Assembly: GCF_001625305.1 (NCBI RefSeq)
Contig: NW_017803915.1
Coordinates: 84,136 to 148,135 of the forward strand
Length of the DNA stretch: 64,000 nt
Direction: 5' to 3'
Origin: Branchiostoma belcheri
Lineage: Eukaryota; Chordata; Leptocardii; Amphioxiformes; Branchiostomatidae
The stretch's first letter is position 1, and every line of letters begins with the position of its first letter. Made by a program: the position numbers and the translations under genes. Shown in pieces: positions 1 through 13,900 of the stretch. A model generated the notes under the pieces. It did not search any database and was not told the DNA's origin. It saw only the letters and a list, made by a program, of their open reading frames with translations.

Positions 1-1797
1 ATGTACACAGGGTCCTTTTTAATTTGATTTTGACTTCAAATCTGACATGAGCCAGTAACTGACAAAAATAAGTAACCAGCCCCGGCTGCTACATCTGACT
101 TACATTCAAAACCCCCTAACTGCATTCTGGGATTTGAATCAACCAATCAGGGGTTCAGAAAAGGTCACATGACAAGAAAAAACTAGAAAAAAGTTTTTAC
201 ATCATCTTGCACATTACCAGGCAAAATAAGAATCATCTTTCTTAAAACTTTCTGGTATTTTCTTAAATGTTGCTAAGAAAAACAAGAATGGCATTTCTTA
301 AACTTTCTAGGGAAGAAAATCAAGAATGTTTAAGAATATAATACTAGCCATATCTTCAGCCTAATCAAAGATTAATTTTATATCAGACTTTCTTGTTTGT
401 TTTTTTCTTATCAGTATTTGTCAAGAAAGATTAATTCTTGTATTTTCTTAAATGTTGCCATGAAAAACAAGAATGATCTTTCTTAAGCTTTCTAGTCAAG
501 AAAAAAAAGAAATTTTAAGAAAGAAACACTAAGCAGCGCTTTATTCTAATAATAGATTTAGATAATTAAATTTCTTGCTTTTCCAATCAGTGTTTCCCAA
601 GAAAGACAAGAACCAAATTTTATATTTCTTAAACATTGCTAAGAAAAACAAGAATGGCCTTTTCAATCATTCTCGGTAACATGAACTAGAAATTTTTTGA
701 CATACACAAGAAAAAAAACTTAAATCTGACCACTTTTATGTCAGGTAAGAAAGAAATCTTCCATGGAGATTGAATAAGAAAATTTAACTAAGTCTGAGGG
801 AATTTTTAAGATTAAAAGAATTTTAATCTTGTAACTTAGAATCTTCCCTAGAAATATTGTCTTTACTGAAGAAATTTCAAGATTACAAGAATTCTAATCT
901 TGTAAGTTAGAATCTCCTCTAGAAATATTTTTTCACGAAAGAAAAATCAAGATTTAACGAAGCCTATTTTAGAAAAAATTATCTCCACTCAAGAAAAATG
1001 AGAAAATTGTTCTTGGTGCAAGAACGTAGGTATACAGAAAATTTATTTTTTTCTTATTTTTCTCTTATTATTCTCTTCCAAAGAAAAATTTTCTTCCCAT
1101 GAGAAAATAAGAAAAACAAGAAAAAAGCATTTGAGATGTCTGATAACATTACAAAACCCCTTCCCAGTTCCTGTCCAATAAACCCCTAAACACGTTTTGG
1201 ACATATCGGATTCCTTATTAGTTTGTTGTGAGGACAGCGTCAGAAACTGGAAAAAAGATGTTTAAATCAAATGCATTTTTAAACTTTGGACTTCCATGTT
1301 TGGCTATGTGTAATAAATGGTTCATATAAAATACTGAAATCTTTAGTACAAAACTGTATATACAGTCAGAACTGTATCAATGACCACCTGTTAATGACTT
1401 TTATCTGGTATCTGTGGAAACTTCTTGTTTCCTAACATTATCCTATTTCCTTTTTTTTTCATACATATGATTATTCGGTCTGTGGTGGCCATTTTATGCC
1501 TGTTTTTCTCATCGAGTCCCCCGGCTGGTCACTACTGGCATTTTTCATGATAAAGTCATGAATGCAACATTAAAATCTGTAAAAAAAATGTCATTCGTCT
1601 GCAGAAACCATTTAGTACATTTTTATTTTATTCCAGAGATCACTATCGTAAAATGACATATAATAAATAATTCATATTAATAAACATGTCACATTAAGGA
1701 GCGCTAAATTTTGGAGAAAAAATGTCCCCTGGTACTAATGATGCAAAAGAAGTGTAAGTACATGCCTGTACCACATGACCTCATGACAGTGACTTAC
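1..1797. repeat. AT-rich intron of gene A with degenerate ~185-bp repeats
   Basis: This stretch lies downstream of the LDLa exon of gene A and is presumably intron. Positions about 235-680 hold three diverged copies of a block. Each contains a run like TTTCTTAAATGTTGC followed by AAGAAAAACAAGAATG, starting near 250, 445 and 625. The following 700-1130 is a low-complexity mix of AAGAAA and TTCTT words. No exon could be recognised from 1140 to 1797. Confidence 0.5.
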
Positions 1798-1920
1798 CAC
1801 AGCCCTCCTCATCACTCCCGTCCGTGCAGTCTGAGATCCTGTCACAACGTTTCCATGACAGGATACAGGCAAGTCCGTGTTCACAACTGACTTCTCCATG
1901 AGAACAGCTAATACCGCTAC
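1798..1920 (-). CDS. Gene A exon: LDL-receptor class A domain
   Basis: This exon of 123 nt is in phase 1 on both sides. It encodes a six-cysteine LDLa module with the calcium-binding acidic signature [10 protein letters not shown] near its end. The acceptor is TTTACAG at its upstream edge and the donor reads G|GTAAGT. The first codon is completed by the T left over from the EGF exon, giving Cys. Both borders are strong, so further in-frame exons are expected beyond the left window edge. Confidence 0.85.
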
Positions 1921-4900
1921 CTGTAAACAGTTAATGACTTAAGTTAAATTGAATCAAATATGTTTGTTGTAAAGAAAACTGAAGCTTTAATTGTTGACGT
2001 TTCCTTTATTTTATTCAACTAAGCACGCTAGACTTTAAAGAGACTAAAGACCTGCAATTACCAAATAAACTAGAGTCAGTAGAATTGTACACAAGGTCTC
2101 TAAAGTAAACAAAAATCAAGTAACTGCACATGGTAAATGCATGGATACATGGCACATAAGTTTAAACTTTTATCAAATATATTGTCATGTGTAGAATTCT
2201 AAAAAAATAACCAATTTCCCCTGCAATTTCGTTTGAAAATATTTACATACATGGCCTATTTATATAATTACTTGTGCAAAGCATTGCTACATCCAATGCA
2301 CTTATACTGGTGTCACCCAACACATGTTACTCACAGGACACCCCATCTGCTTGCAGTTCCCAAAAATCCCGACAGGCGCACGTTCGTCCTCCCGGATGCG
2401 CAAGGCAAAATTCCTGACAACCTCCATTTGATGAGGAACACGCTGACGTAAGGATAGATAAACAGTTCAAGTACTGTTTAAGTACGGTGTTGTGAAAAAA
2501 TGCTACCAGGGATTTAAACTTATTTTCCATTTTTAAAGATTAATTACCCATCCAACAATTAAATATAAAAACTCGCCGGGGTGCCCAAAAGGTAAGGAGT
2601 CAAATAATGTTTTAATTTCTAATGACATGTTAAATTCTAACAATGCATTTAATTCTCGTTAACCAGAAAATGAACCTTAATTTAATAAAAACACACAATG
2701 CTACCGAAACCCTTTGTTGCTTAATGTACCGTTAGTGACGTTAGGCGGCAATGCTGTGGACAGGTATATGTCATTTGGCTCAAGCAGTTCTGCTATCAGA
2801 ACGGTCTGATTCGATGTGGACTTGGATAACCTGCAGTTTTGGTGAATATGACAACATTTTTTTTTTAATTATGACAAATGGAAGAATGGTTTATTAACTT
2901 GTACAATGCTTAGATGAAGTTTTACACATTTTATGTAATTTCCCGATGTCATTTTAGCCATTGGGCTGCCATTTTGGTGACAACGTGGTTGGTAATTGAT
3001 AAGAATTGAAAAAAAATTGATAAGAATGCAATACGTGATAAACTTTATTGTTACTTTTGAAGTCAAATTTAATCTTCTTTTACCACGACAAAAACATAGT
3101 AGATCATGTCTCACCTTTCGATTTTACCGGGATACGATTGCGTCCAGAAGACGTAGGTATCATCAACAGCAATCGCTGTAGCTCTAACATCGTCTCCAAG
3201 AAGCGTTGTTACTAGTCGAATATCGTTGCCGAGCATATCTGAACTGAAGATGCTGTTACCATCGGAATAGTACAATCGATTCTCTGAATGTGAGAAAAAC
3301 ACGCAAAAACACCACAATGTACCAAAAACAATCAAATTAACTACGTTGAGAAAATGTACAGGGAGTGCTAATATTTTTCAAATATAAAAGGAAATACGGA
3401 ACAGCATGATAAAGTGATTAAATTTGTAGTGGGTATGCTAAAGTAGGCTTCTGGAATTAGAGTACTTAGTATGTTCAAGTAGAAGAGTAATCAGAGGACT
3501 TCTATCTGTTAAATACATGTAATAAACGCCTATAAACTATATATCTACATAATAATAAATTTCTATTGATTGTTAAACCTTCAACCGGTTAAAGTATTCC
3601 AATTCTGGTCAATGGTTCAAATGTATCAAAACACTCATTGGTATGGAGGGGGGAAAGGTGGATGCCAGCACCAATGACCCCACTACTTTACAGCATGAAT
3701 GTGACAGTCTTGGCGATCACTTTGCTTCCGTATGGAGATAGGTAAATCGTGATGTCCCTACAGCACAGTGTGTGGATCACAAACTGTCAGAAAACGCTCT
3801 TCCAGTCTTCTCTATCGGTCAGATCAAGATGAAGCTACGTCAGTTGAACGGGAGGAAAGCTGCTGGGCCGGACAAGATCCCTCCGTGGATCTTAAAACAG
3901 TTCTGCGAGGAGCTTGCCCCCGTTATATGTGATGTGTTTAACTCTTGTGTTAAGTACTGCATCTTCCCGCAGCCTTGGAAAGTGGCACTTGTCAAAGCCG
4001 TTCCGAAGAAGTCAAGGCCACGCTTTCCTGATAAGTACCCTCAGATCTCTCTGGTGAGCTGTGTAAGCAAAGTGTTGGAGGGTCTTCTCCGTGACGCCCT
4101 GCTACAGGACACTGCGAAGAGTTTGTACCCAACTCAACACGGATTTATGGCAAAACGATCAACCGTTACAGCTCTTATTCACATACTGCAGTCTTGGCAT
4201 GAGGCTCTTAATGCACAACCCAAGCTGGATATACACGCGGTATTCGTGGACTTTAGTCGTGCCTTTGATACCATCAATCACAGACGGCTCCTGTCAACCT
4301 TGGCGGACATGGGTATCAGACAGCCATTATGGCAAATAATCAGTAGCTACCTAGAAGGTAGAACACAGAGAGTAAAATGGGGGTAGTTGTCTATCTAAAC
4401 CTCATTCTGTACTGTCAGGTGTTCCCCAGGGGGGACTGCTATCCCCCTTGTTGTTTGTAATATGTATCAACTCATTGGATGTATGTATGCCACAGTCTGT
4501 AACCCCTGTCAAATATGCTGATGACCTGACCAACTCAGAAATACTAAAGGGGTCTCTACCTGGGCAATCCCAAAGGGCTCTGAATTCTGTTGTTGAATGG
4601 GGTGAAGGTTTCTCGCTTACAGTGAATGCGAAGAAAACCAAAGATATGGTAATTAGTGCTAGGAAAAAGGAAAATGTTCCCAATTCACCTCATCCAACAA
4701 TAGCCGGTCAAGAGATTCAGCGGGTCACATGTTTCAAACTACTGGGTGTCTTTATTACGTCTGATCTGACCTGGGACGCACACATCCATTATATGTTGTC
4801 AAAAGCTCGTCCGAGAATGTACTATCTAACCATAGCAAAGAAGGCTGGTCTAGCAACTGACATTCTCATTCGTATCTATCTGGTATTCATCCGCCCTTTG

Positions 4901-7900
4901 TTAGAATATGCGAGTCCAGTATGGGCAGGACTGCCTAAGTATCTGTCAGACATGCTTGAAAATGTCCGGAAGCGTTGCTGTATGATTATAGGAATCCCTG
5001 CATTCTCTGTCTATGAGACGAGACCTATCTAATCTATATATGGATCCTTCTATCTATCTATTGATCTAATCCATCTAATAGATAGATAGATAGATACATA
5101 CATTGCTTCCCGTGATATAAAAGATACATTGCTTCCCCTGATAAGAGTCCCCAAACTAATGACAGTGGAATTGTATGTGGTATTCTTCATGGAGACACTC
5201 TTTTTTTTACACAACCAAGTCTCTTTACTCAGTGTCTTACCAACCTGATGAAACTATTCACGGGTATTTATGAAGTTAATTTATATGAAGTTATTTTATT
5301 GTACAGTACCCCAGGAAGAGTAGCAAGGGACTTTTTTTACTAATGGAGTTCCTAATAAGAATAAACATAAACGTACACTTCAAAAGTAGAATGTTTAACC
5401 CATACAACGCTTGTTTACGTTCTCTGTGCGGAAATAGTTTATAACTTAATGTCTATTGTTGATTTTTATGATTTAAATTCTCACCTCTGTAGTCGATTGC
5501 AAGAGCCAGGGGATCAGTCAGGTCCCTGATGATGGTAGCGTGGTTACTTCCGTCCATCGCAGCGCTGTCGATTCCGGCGTTCCTCACCACCCAGTACATG
5601 AGTCTATAAAAAAAAATAGTCCAGTAAATACGAGGGAACAGAAACACTTTTAATGTGATAAATACGCAACAGTCCAACGATCACATAACTGCAAGATGAT
5701 GCTAACATTTTCAACCAAATAATTGTAAATGTTTCTAATTGATTGTGCAATCGAGATCCTCATTTCCATTAATAATATCAGCCAATTGTATTATCCATTT
5801 GTCAGTCTTATCTAAACCATATTTAGACGGGAGGTGGGGTGGGGGCTAAATTGCTCTCGCCAACTTTGATGTAGGATTTAGAAGGGGCTGCACGAGCAAC
5901 CTCCATGGAGAAGCTCTGCAGAGCTGCCCTAATATAGTCGGTTCTTGGTCTACCATCTTGAATTCAGCTTCATGGTCAGCCATCTTGAATTTTGGCCTAT
6001 TACATCATCAAATTAGCATAAATCATTAATATGCCATCGTCAATAAGAGAAACTATGTATACCTATGTAACATATTATTTTTGTTAAAAAGGATGTGTTA
6101 TTTAACACAAAACAATTTTACCATTAAATATTCATAAATAATGAAATCACATTATTGGCGTCATTATGAGGTCATATTGCGTTATAACGACATAAAATTG
6201 TAGATATGATAAATTTTCCAGTACACCATCCTCTAAAATTTGGTGGTCATGCGACATACCGTTCGCGAGTTCTGAGGGGGGGGGGTCGAATGAGCCCCCC
6301 TCGGTCCCACCAAGCCCCCCAAAAGCCCGGTCTAGATAGGGTTAAAATAAATACTTACCCGTTTCTGGGGTCTAGGGCCAGCATCATAGGATCCCCTATA
6401 ACTGTCGCGTTCAGAAGTGTCTTGGTGAAGGCGCCATCCTTCCGGGCTACTGAGATGGTGCCTTTACTGAAATCGCTCCAGTAGATATTTCCACCATGAT
6501 TGTCTAATTTAAGGCCAAAGGCTATATTACAAAAAAAAAGAGAAATATTGTAAGGTAATACGATACGCCAAAAAGCAGTTACTCAAGCAACTGGATATGA
6601 TTTTGAAAACGTCAAAATGACGTTTTTAAAATCATATCCAGTTGCTTGAGTAACTGCTTTTTGGCGTATTGTAAGGTACAGTAAGAAAACGTCACCAAGA
6701 TGAGGGGAGAAGACATGAATTAGACAAAATTTTTTGAATTTGAAAGAAGGGATTTCCTGACACTTTCAGGATAGTACATGTACATGTTTTTACTCTATGA
6801 AGAATGCGCATGTAGGAGTAGATCCATTTAACATTTGAATATTGTTACTTCTATACTGTACACTGATAAAGGAAATAATAGGGAGAAAATCACTCACAGC
6901 GTATTCCAGATCCCATTACGGTCTCCACCCTACTTCCCTCACGACGAACCCGTCTGATGCTCCACTCCTTTGTCCAGTAAATGAAGTCTGTGACAGGGTC
7001 GTAGTCCAGGGTCACGGCTCCACCCGGCAATCCAGCGATTGCGGCCTTTGACTTGTCGTTGACATTAATTTGGAATACTTCCCTAACGTCAGCAGCCAGC
7101 ATCAAGGGTACTAGTAGTTTTAAAGCAAGTCAATTTTGTGATACCCGAACATATTAAATGCATACAATGGTATAATTTCCTTCGTTTGGTCATTCGGCAT
7201 AATCAGTGTCACAATCACATATATTTAAACTTTAATCGATTTTTTATAGTGAACGATGCCTCGTTGCACATCAATAATGCATTTATTGATGTGCAAATGA
7301 AAGCGTCAAATACATACTGATTCAAGTAATTTGTGCAAAGGATGTTGTGATTCCGGATAGAACCGAGTCAGGTTTGATGTTTCCAATACCGAAATTCAGC
7401 TCTTTGACGTTAATAAGCCATTAGAATGCTGAATGTAGAGATGCCGAACAGATAGAATCTATATCCTTAGACATATTCTTATATAAAATGTTTGGACGTG
7501 AACGTACCTTCACAGACCACACCTACATCTTGGTCATGGTTGCAGTTGCTGGTCATCCATCCTGAGTACGAGCAGTTAAACAGGCTACTCTCGTTCCCAT
7601 TGCATTGCACGTCATCCATGTAAACGGGCCCGCTTCCTGCATTGGATATAAAAGAATCATATTCATTGTTGCATTCCAAAACGTGTTATTCCAAATCATG
7701 ATTTGGAGTGGAACACGTTTTGGAATGCAACATTCATCATACGAAAGTCAAAATGATTAAAATTGTGACTCAAACTTTACCACTGAATAAAATGTTCAAC
7801 AATTTTGGAATTGAGGTAATCAGTAAAGAAAAATGTTTATATAAGATTTACAAAAAGAAAAGCACTAAACAAATAAACAGGTAACTAACAAAAATAATCA

Positions 7901-10900
7901 TTGTCCCAAGTGTCTGAAAAAAAGTAATTCAAAATTAATAATAAAATACATTGCCCAAAGTGCCAAAATGTTTAAACCTCGAAACCCCCTTTCGGTTCAA
8001 AGATGGTGGATGAATCCGTTCATAAGTGTCCGTTAAGTTGATGATGATGAATGGCAGAGGAAAAGCCTTCATAGTTATGTAATAATACATAAATCAAATC
8101 AGATTATTAGAGTTTGATTCATGTCTAAAACACCTTGTATTTATACATGTGTAATTATACACAAAACATAAATGTGCAATAACAATAAGACTATGCATTT
8201 TATCATACGCCGTATCGAAAAAGAAAATTAGTTGCAAATATTACCTGAGCTGAAATAGGCACCGTTGTGAACTTGTCGTGCACTTGAGTAGCCAAGCATT
8301 CTACAAACAACGTCTGCATCCTTTATGTCGAAAAGGTCGTGGCAAACTGTACCCCAGTCCAGACTGTCGGGCGGACGAACTTCCACACGTCCTTCATTAG
8401 GACTGGAGCCGTCGACAAGACGGATGTATGCTAAACGGATATTTTTAAACAAAAGGATGCGGTTTTATATGAAATTGGCATCACTAGCACTATTACATCT
8501 GGAGGGTAAAATAACGCCTAAAGGAGAAAAAAAATAATATTTAAGAAATATCGTTTAATTTATGCCTTAAAGAATATAATGCATTAGCTACTTAGCTTTG
8601 TAAATAAACATACAGGGCATTTTTCCCTTTTTTGATACAGACCTTTAGATTGGTTTCATTTGTTCTTCGGGGGGGCGGAGCGGGGGTAACTTTTGTTGTA
8701 TGTATTATTGACGGAGTCTGTGCAGTTTGGTGTGACTGACAGGAAGGGAATGCAGGGGTCTAGACAATAGGCACGCCACTTGCAACAGGCATAGCAGGTT
8801 ATGGCAGTTATATTCTTACTGATTGACTGATAAATTAGATCAATGTTGCATTCAACAGCCGTCAGCATGTGTTTTAGTAGGCGTGTCGAAATTAACTGCG
8901 GATGCAGGGGCGTGTGAGAGTTTTTTTTGGTTGAATGTTGAAAATCAAAAACAAGAAGCCATAGGTGACAATCCTCCGTGAAGTTTTATATATTTCAACA
9001 AAAACAATCGAGTCAACGCCAGACCTACTGTGCAGACATTATAATTAGGCAACGGTTAATACAATGAGGGCGCGTCACAAGCATAAAACATACAAAGAGC
9101 TAAATCCATTACTGCTCCCAGGGCGTGTAAAGATACTGTGCTTCAAGTTCGAAGTTCATTTTAATTACACACACACAATCATTGCATTCACATAAAGATC
9201 GGACTATCATGGTCGTGTCTAGTAACAAAGACAGCCCCACCGTCTTAGGGACTGTACGATATTTAGCGGGGGGGGGTCTGGTGCGTAGGGGGGGGAGGGC
9301 CATGGAAAAAATATTTGGCATATGGGGGAGGGCCATGGAAAAAAATCGGGGCTGGGGGGAGGGCCATGGAAAATTTGTTTTACGTATCCGTCGTACGATC
9401 CTACGTTCCTAGCTCTGAAAATGTGCAATGCTTCTCGGAAAAGTGTCCCTCAAAATGCAGTAAATAATGTTCAGAGGGTCAACTTTTACACATTTTTCCC
9501 GAACTCTCGCGCCTTCGGCGCTCGACAGAATCTTACGGCAAACAAAATTGAGATGACGGACTGGAAAAATCAGGCTGGCTAGAACACTGATTATTGAAAA
9601 ATAACAAAAAAATTAATACTAAAGCATGTAGGTCTAAGACTAGCACATTAACCAAGAAACACCGATTCTTTTACAGCAGGCGACGCCCTGACGCTCAAAT
9701 CTGGCCTGCTTTGTGCTGTTGTACTAAAACGTGATTTAAGTTTTTTTTTACCATTTTTACTTACCGTAAATTCCCGACTAATGTACGTACTTCTTAAACT
9801 TTTCAAAATCCCCAAAGTGCCTCGGGCCGTCGCCAAAGTCGGGGTGCGTACTTTATTTGAGATTTTCCCCCGACAAATCCGTGGACGACCCAGGAATATA
9901 GCGGAACACCGGCACGGGGAGCTTGGAACGAATTCGTCCCTAGCATGTTTAGATAACAATATGGACGAGTGGAAATAAAGTTAACCTTCAATAAATGAAC
10001 ATATTTCCTCTGACTATCGTCGATATTTACACCAAGTTCCGGTAAAAGAAGTCAAGTCAAGCAGTGCACGGTAAGAAAATGTAGGTCACTGAATGGCGTT
10101 TGGCGCTTTGTCATGCCGACCGGATCGTTCGTCAGCCTGTCGGTGCCAATCTCAGTGGACCCCCGCCGAAAATTAAAAAAAAAAAAACGTAAGTACATAT
10201 ACAATATTGCAAGATGGTTTATGAGTAGTAATATTTGAAATCAATCGGATCCGCAAGCCATGAACGTTCTTGATCGTCGTAACGTAACATATGAGAGCGT
10301 AATAGTTGTACCTGATGGTCACTTCTAATGCACTTCCGGCTTGAGTTGAACTCAGAAATATTCAACAAAGATTATGCCCATGCCGTTTCAAAGGTTTAGC
10401 TAACTAACAGAAATTGTTAGCCATGTTTCATTTCGTATCACAAATCTTTTTGAATCTTGATAAATGCCGCTTTGTAGCGGGCTATAGCTGCCATGCACGA
10501 CGTGAAAATGCCAGCTAGATGTACCTCTACCCGGCTGTTACAAACTACAATGATAGGGGCGGGGTTATAAAATGTAGTCTTTAATAATAAATAATGGGTA
10601 AGATTAAATGCAATGGGTAAGATTAGCTAGTGATCGCGCCAAACAGTTATGTAACAATTTGGAGAAACTGTGTCAGTGGAAAATAGTTTGGAATTCATGT
10701 CGGAAAATATACGTCTGTCCGCCACTCAAAACAAATACAAGTAGTTCCAAAACCAATGGAGCAGTAAGTTTTGGGGTTACAACAAACCAACAACAGTCCG
10801 TCGGACTCTGTCCACAACATAATTTATAAACACGAAAAAACTACTCTAACTTACTTAGTCTAAGTACTTAGAAACGTAGTCTAAGTACTTAGAAACGCCC

Positions 10901-13900
10901 CCGGCCCCCCTCCCCATTCTAACTTACAAAAACAGCCGGTTGAAAATCGTGCCTTGGTGCGGTTGGAACCGTGTTGGAAATGTTTTCCTTCCACAGCGTC
11001 CGGTATAATATAAAATTACGTTCTGGGCACGGCGGGACTGCAGTGAATAACAGCGTATTCGTGTTTGTATTTGACTGCCCTGGGAAAGAGACCGCGCTCC
11101 GCGCAAAGCATACTGGGAAGAGCCAACCATAGTATCCTGGGGACGAGTCGATGAACGATGAAAATTTGAGTTTTGAAGGGTGAAAAAAAGTTTTGAACGA
11201 TGAAAATTTGAGTTTTGAAGGGTGAAAATTTGAGTTTTGAAGGGTGAAAAAAATGTTTTGAACGATGAAAATTGGGTTTTGAAGGGTAAAAATTGAGTTT
11301 TGAAGGGTGAAAAATTAAATTTTGAACGATGAAAAATTAAGTTTTGAAGGGTGAAAATTGGGTTTTGAACGGTGAAAAGTAAGTTTTGAAGGGTGAAAAA
11401 TTAAGTTTTGAACGATGAAAATTTGAGTTTTGAAGGGTGAAAATTGGGTTTTGAAGGGTGAAAATTTGAGTTTTGAAGGGTGAAAAATGAAGTTTTGAAC
11501 GATGAAAATTTGAGTTTTGAAGGGTAAAAATTGGGTTTTGAAGGGTGAAAATTTGAGTTTTGAAGGGTGAAAATTGGGTTTTGAAGGGTGAAAATGAGTT
11601 TTGAACGGTGAAAACTGACCCGATGAAGCCTTGTTGAAGTTGTACCTTTGGTCTTTCGTATATCCTTCGATGCGGTGGTGACGTCTTGCAAATCGGCTGC
11701 GGCCAGCGGTGAAACTAGCCCCAACACCAAACGTTTCCCGCTACAATACTGTAACCAGTACCATACAACCCCGTAGTACACGGCCTAAATCTATTTTTAA
11801 ACAGCTTTTTTTCTAGAACGAACTGTCTTTTATTAATAAGACATACATACAGGTCCACAGTGGTACCGGCCGTGCGTACAAGGGGGGCGTATTTTATTCG
11901 AGTTTTTCCATTTTACGTTTTAGACGGGAATATTTGTCTCCCACCAGCCCCAAATCGGGGTGTACGTACTTTAATCGGAATGTGTACTATATTCCGGAAA
12001 TTACGGGTACCTGTAGGGGGAGGGCCATGGAAAAATTTTTGAGATAAGGGGGGAGGGCCAAGGAAAAAATTTTGACATTGGGGGTCAGGGCCATGGAAAA
12101 AGTTTTGACCGGACTTCCAGCGCACCAGCCCTCCCCCCGGTAAATATCGTACAGTCCCTTACCGTGCCTGTACCTAATTAGGCGCGCCTGGAACAGGCCA
12201 AATTCCAGCAAGAGTTGCGGTAAGCACCGCGAGTGTTACTACCGCCGGCCAGATAACCAGGATATCTGCTTACAGAACCTCTGCTTCCAGACAACTGCCT
12301 AAACCTACGGCCTATTCCACAGGATTGTAAAAGTAGGGATGTTTCTAAAATATGCATTTACTTCAATATCAAAACAGCTACGGTAAAAATAAAAAGACGT
12401 GCATCATCCCGGACATAATGCAACACCACATGCGAAATTACACAGAAATGCGACGTACGGAAGAATGCGTTTTGGCTGCGAACATCTTCCAAAAAACTTG
12501 GCATCTCTTAACCATGGGCAAAAACATCTGGAACCACTTATAAAAACCACCCCGTATCTGCATGAACTTTTACCCCCCCCCCACTGCTATTCCAAACAAC
12601 GCGTTTTTCTGGACCATTCCAATTCGCCTCGTAATTGTAGGGGTGCGTCTGCGATATTACATTGACCGCGAAAGCAGCAACGGCAAAAATACACATTCGT
12701 GCATCAACACGGGCATGCCCGCAGACGGCGTATAAAATTGCGTGCCGATTACACAAAGAGAACCCAGTGTTTTCACTGCGAACATGAAAAATCAGCCGAT
12801 CACAACACTCCGTCCGGAGGTCCTGACCTCCTTCACGGAGTAATTAGCATCTTGCATATAAGAACCCTTATAATGCATGCAAAGTTAGAGTTGCCCAACA
12901 TTGTTTTCCTTCTTACCCTATAATTTTTCATATGGGATTTTTAATCTCCAAACAGATAAAGTTTGTCATTGATCCTGTCAAAATTGCGACAGTTTGTACT
13001 TATGACAGGGTGAGCCTTTGCGAAAACTTTCACAGAAAATCACCGCGTTGCGGTTTCGAGTACTGCATGGGTATTGAAAACACCTGCTACTGAAAAGCAT
13101 TACGTGGGGGCTTTGCGAATTAACTTATTTAATAGCACTGTATATTGGTTTCGGGAATATTTTACTTGAAAACATTGTACGGGTATTGAGAACTTGAAGG
13201 GGGCATTAAAACATTTAGTATAGAAGATCAGCACATTGAAACAGTTGATATATGAAATCCATTTTAGAAAGAGGGGGTGGGGGGTAGACTGTAGTAGTGT
13301 ATTTGTTCGCAAGCAAATGTCTGCAATTCTAGTTTCTATTACCTTTACAAGTTGGTGTAGCTCCACTCCATGCCGAGTTCGCCTGGCAGGTTATATTAGC
13401 AGGCCCCCACAGCTGGTACCCGGTCTTACAGGTGAACCTGACTGTCTGTCCGGATGTAAAGTAACCGTTCTTATCCCCGTTCCCATTGGCAGGCACTCCA
13501 GGATCAGAGCAAAACGACCTACTACCTGTAAGAAAACAATGCAAAGATGTCCGAGTGACACTAGCCGCTACTGCTTCGTAGTTACTGCTAATAAAACCTA
13601 AAAAAAAATAAGAAATCGGTTCATATTAAACAAACAAACAAAGCACACAAAATTATAAGATGGTTTGATTAATTAGTTAAATGTACTTGTGTAGGAGAAC
13701 TGGAACCCCTGATGTGTTACACTGCTGTCAGATGTAAACCTCAGGAACATGGAGTTAGATGTGCTGATGACTGGGCTGACTGACTGTGGACCTGATAACC
13801 TGGACATCAAAGAATAAAATCCATATATTTAATTAGTAACAATATATCAATAATGGATTTTAAGCAGACTTGTAACTGATTAGGCATTGCCCTTTCTACC

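Noticed and set aside
4402..4683. Minus-strand ORF inside the first LINE
   Set aside because: It is antisense to the reverse-transcriptase frame, which shows clear conserved motifs.
11401..11781. Minus-strand ORF with Phe-His-Pro-Ser-Lys repeats
   Set aside because: It is a translation of the 20-bp minisatellite and does not have independent coding evidence.
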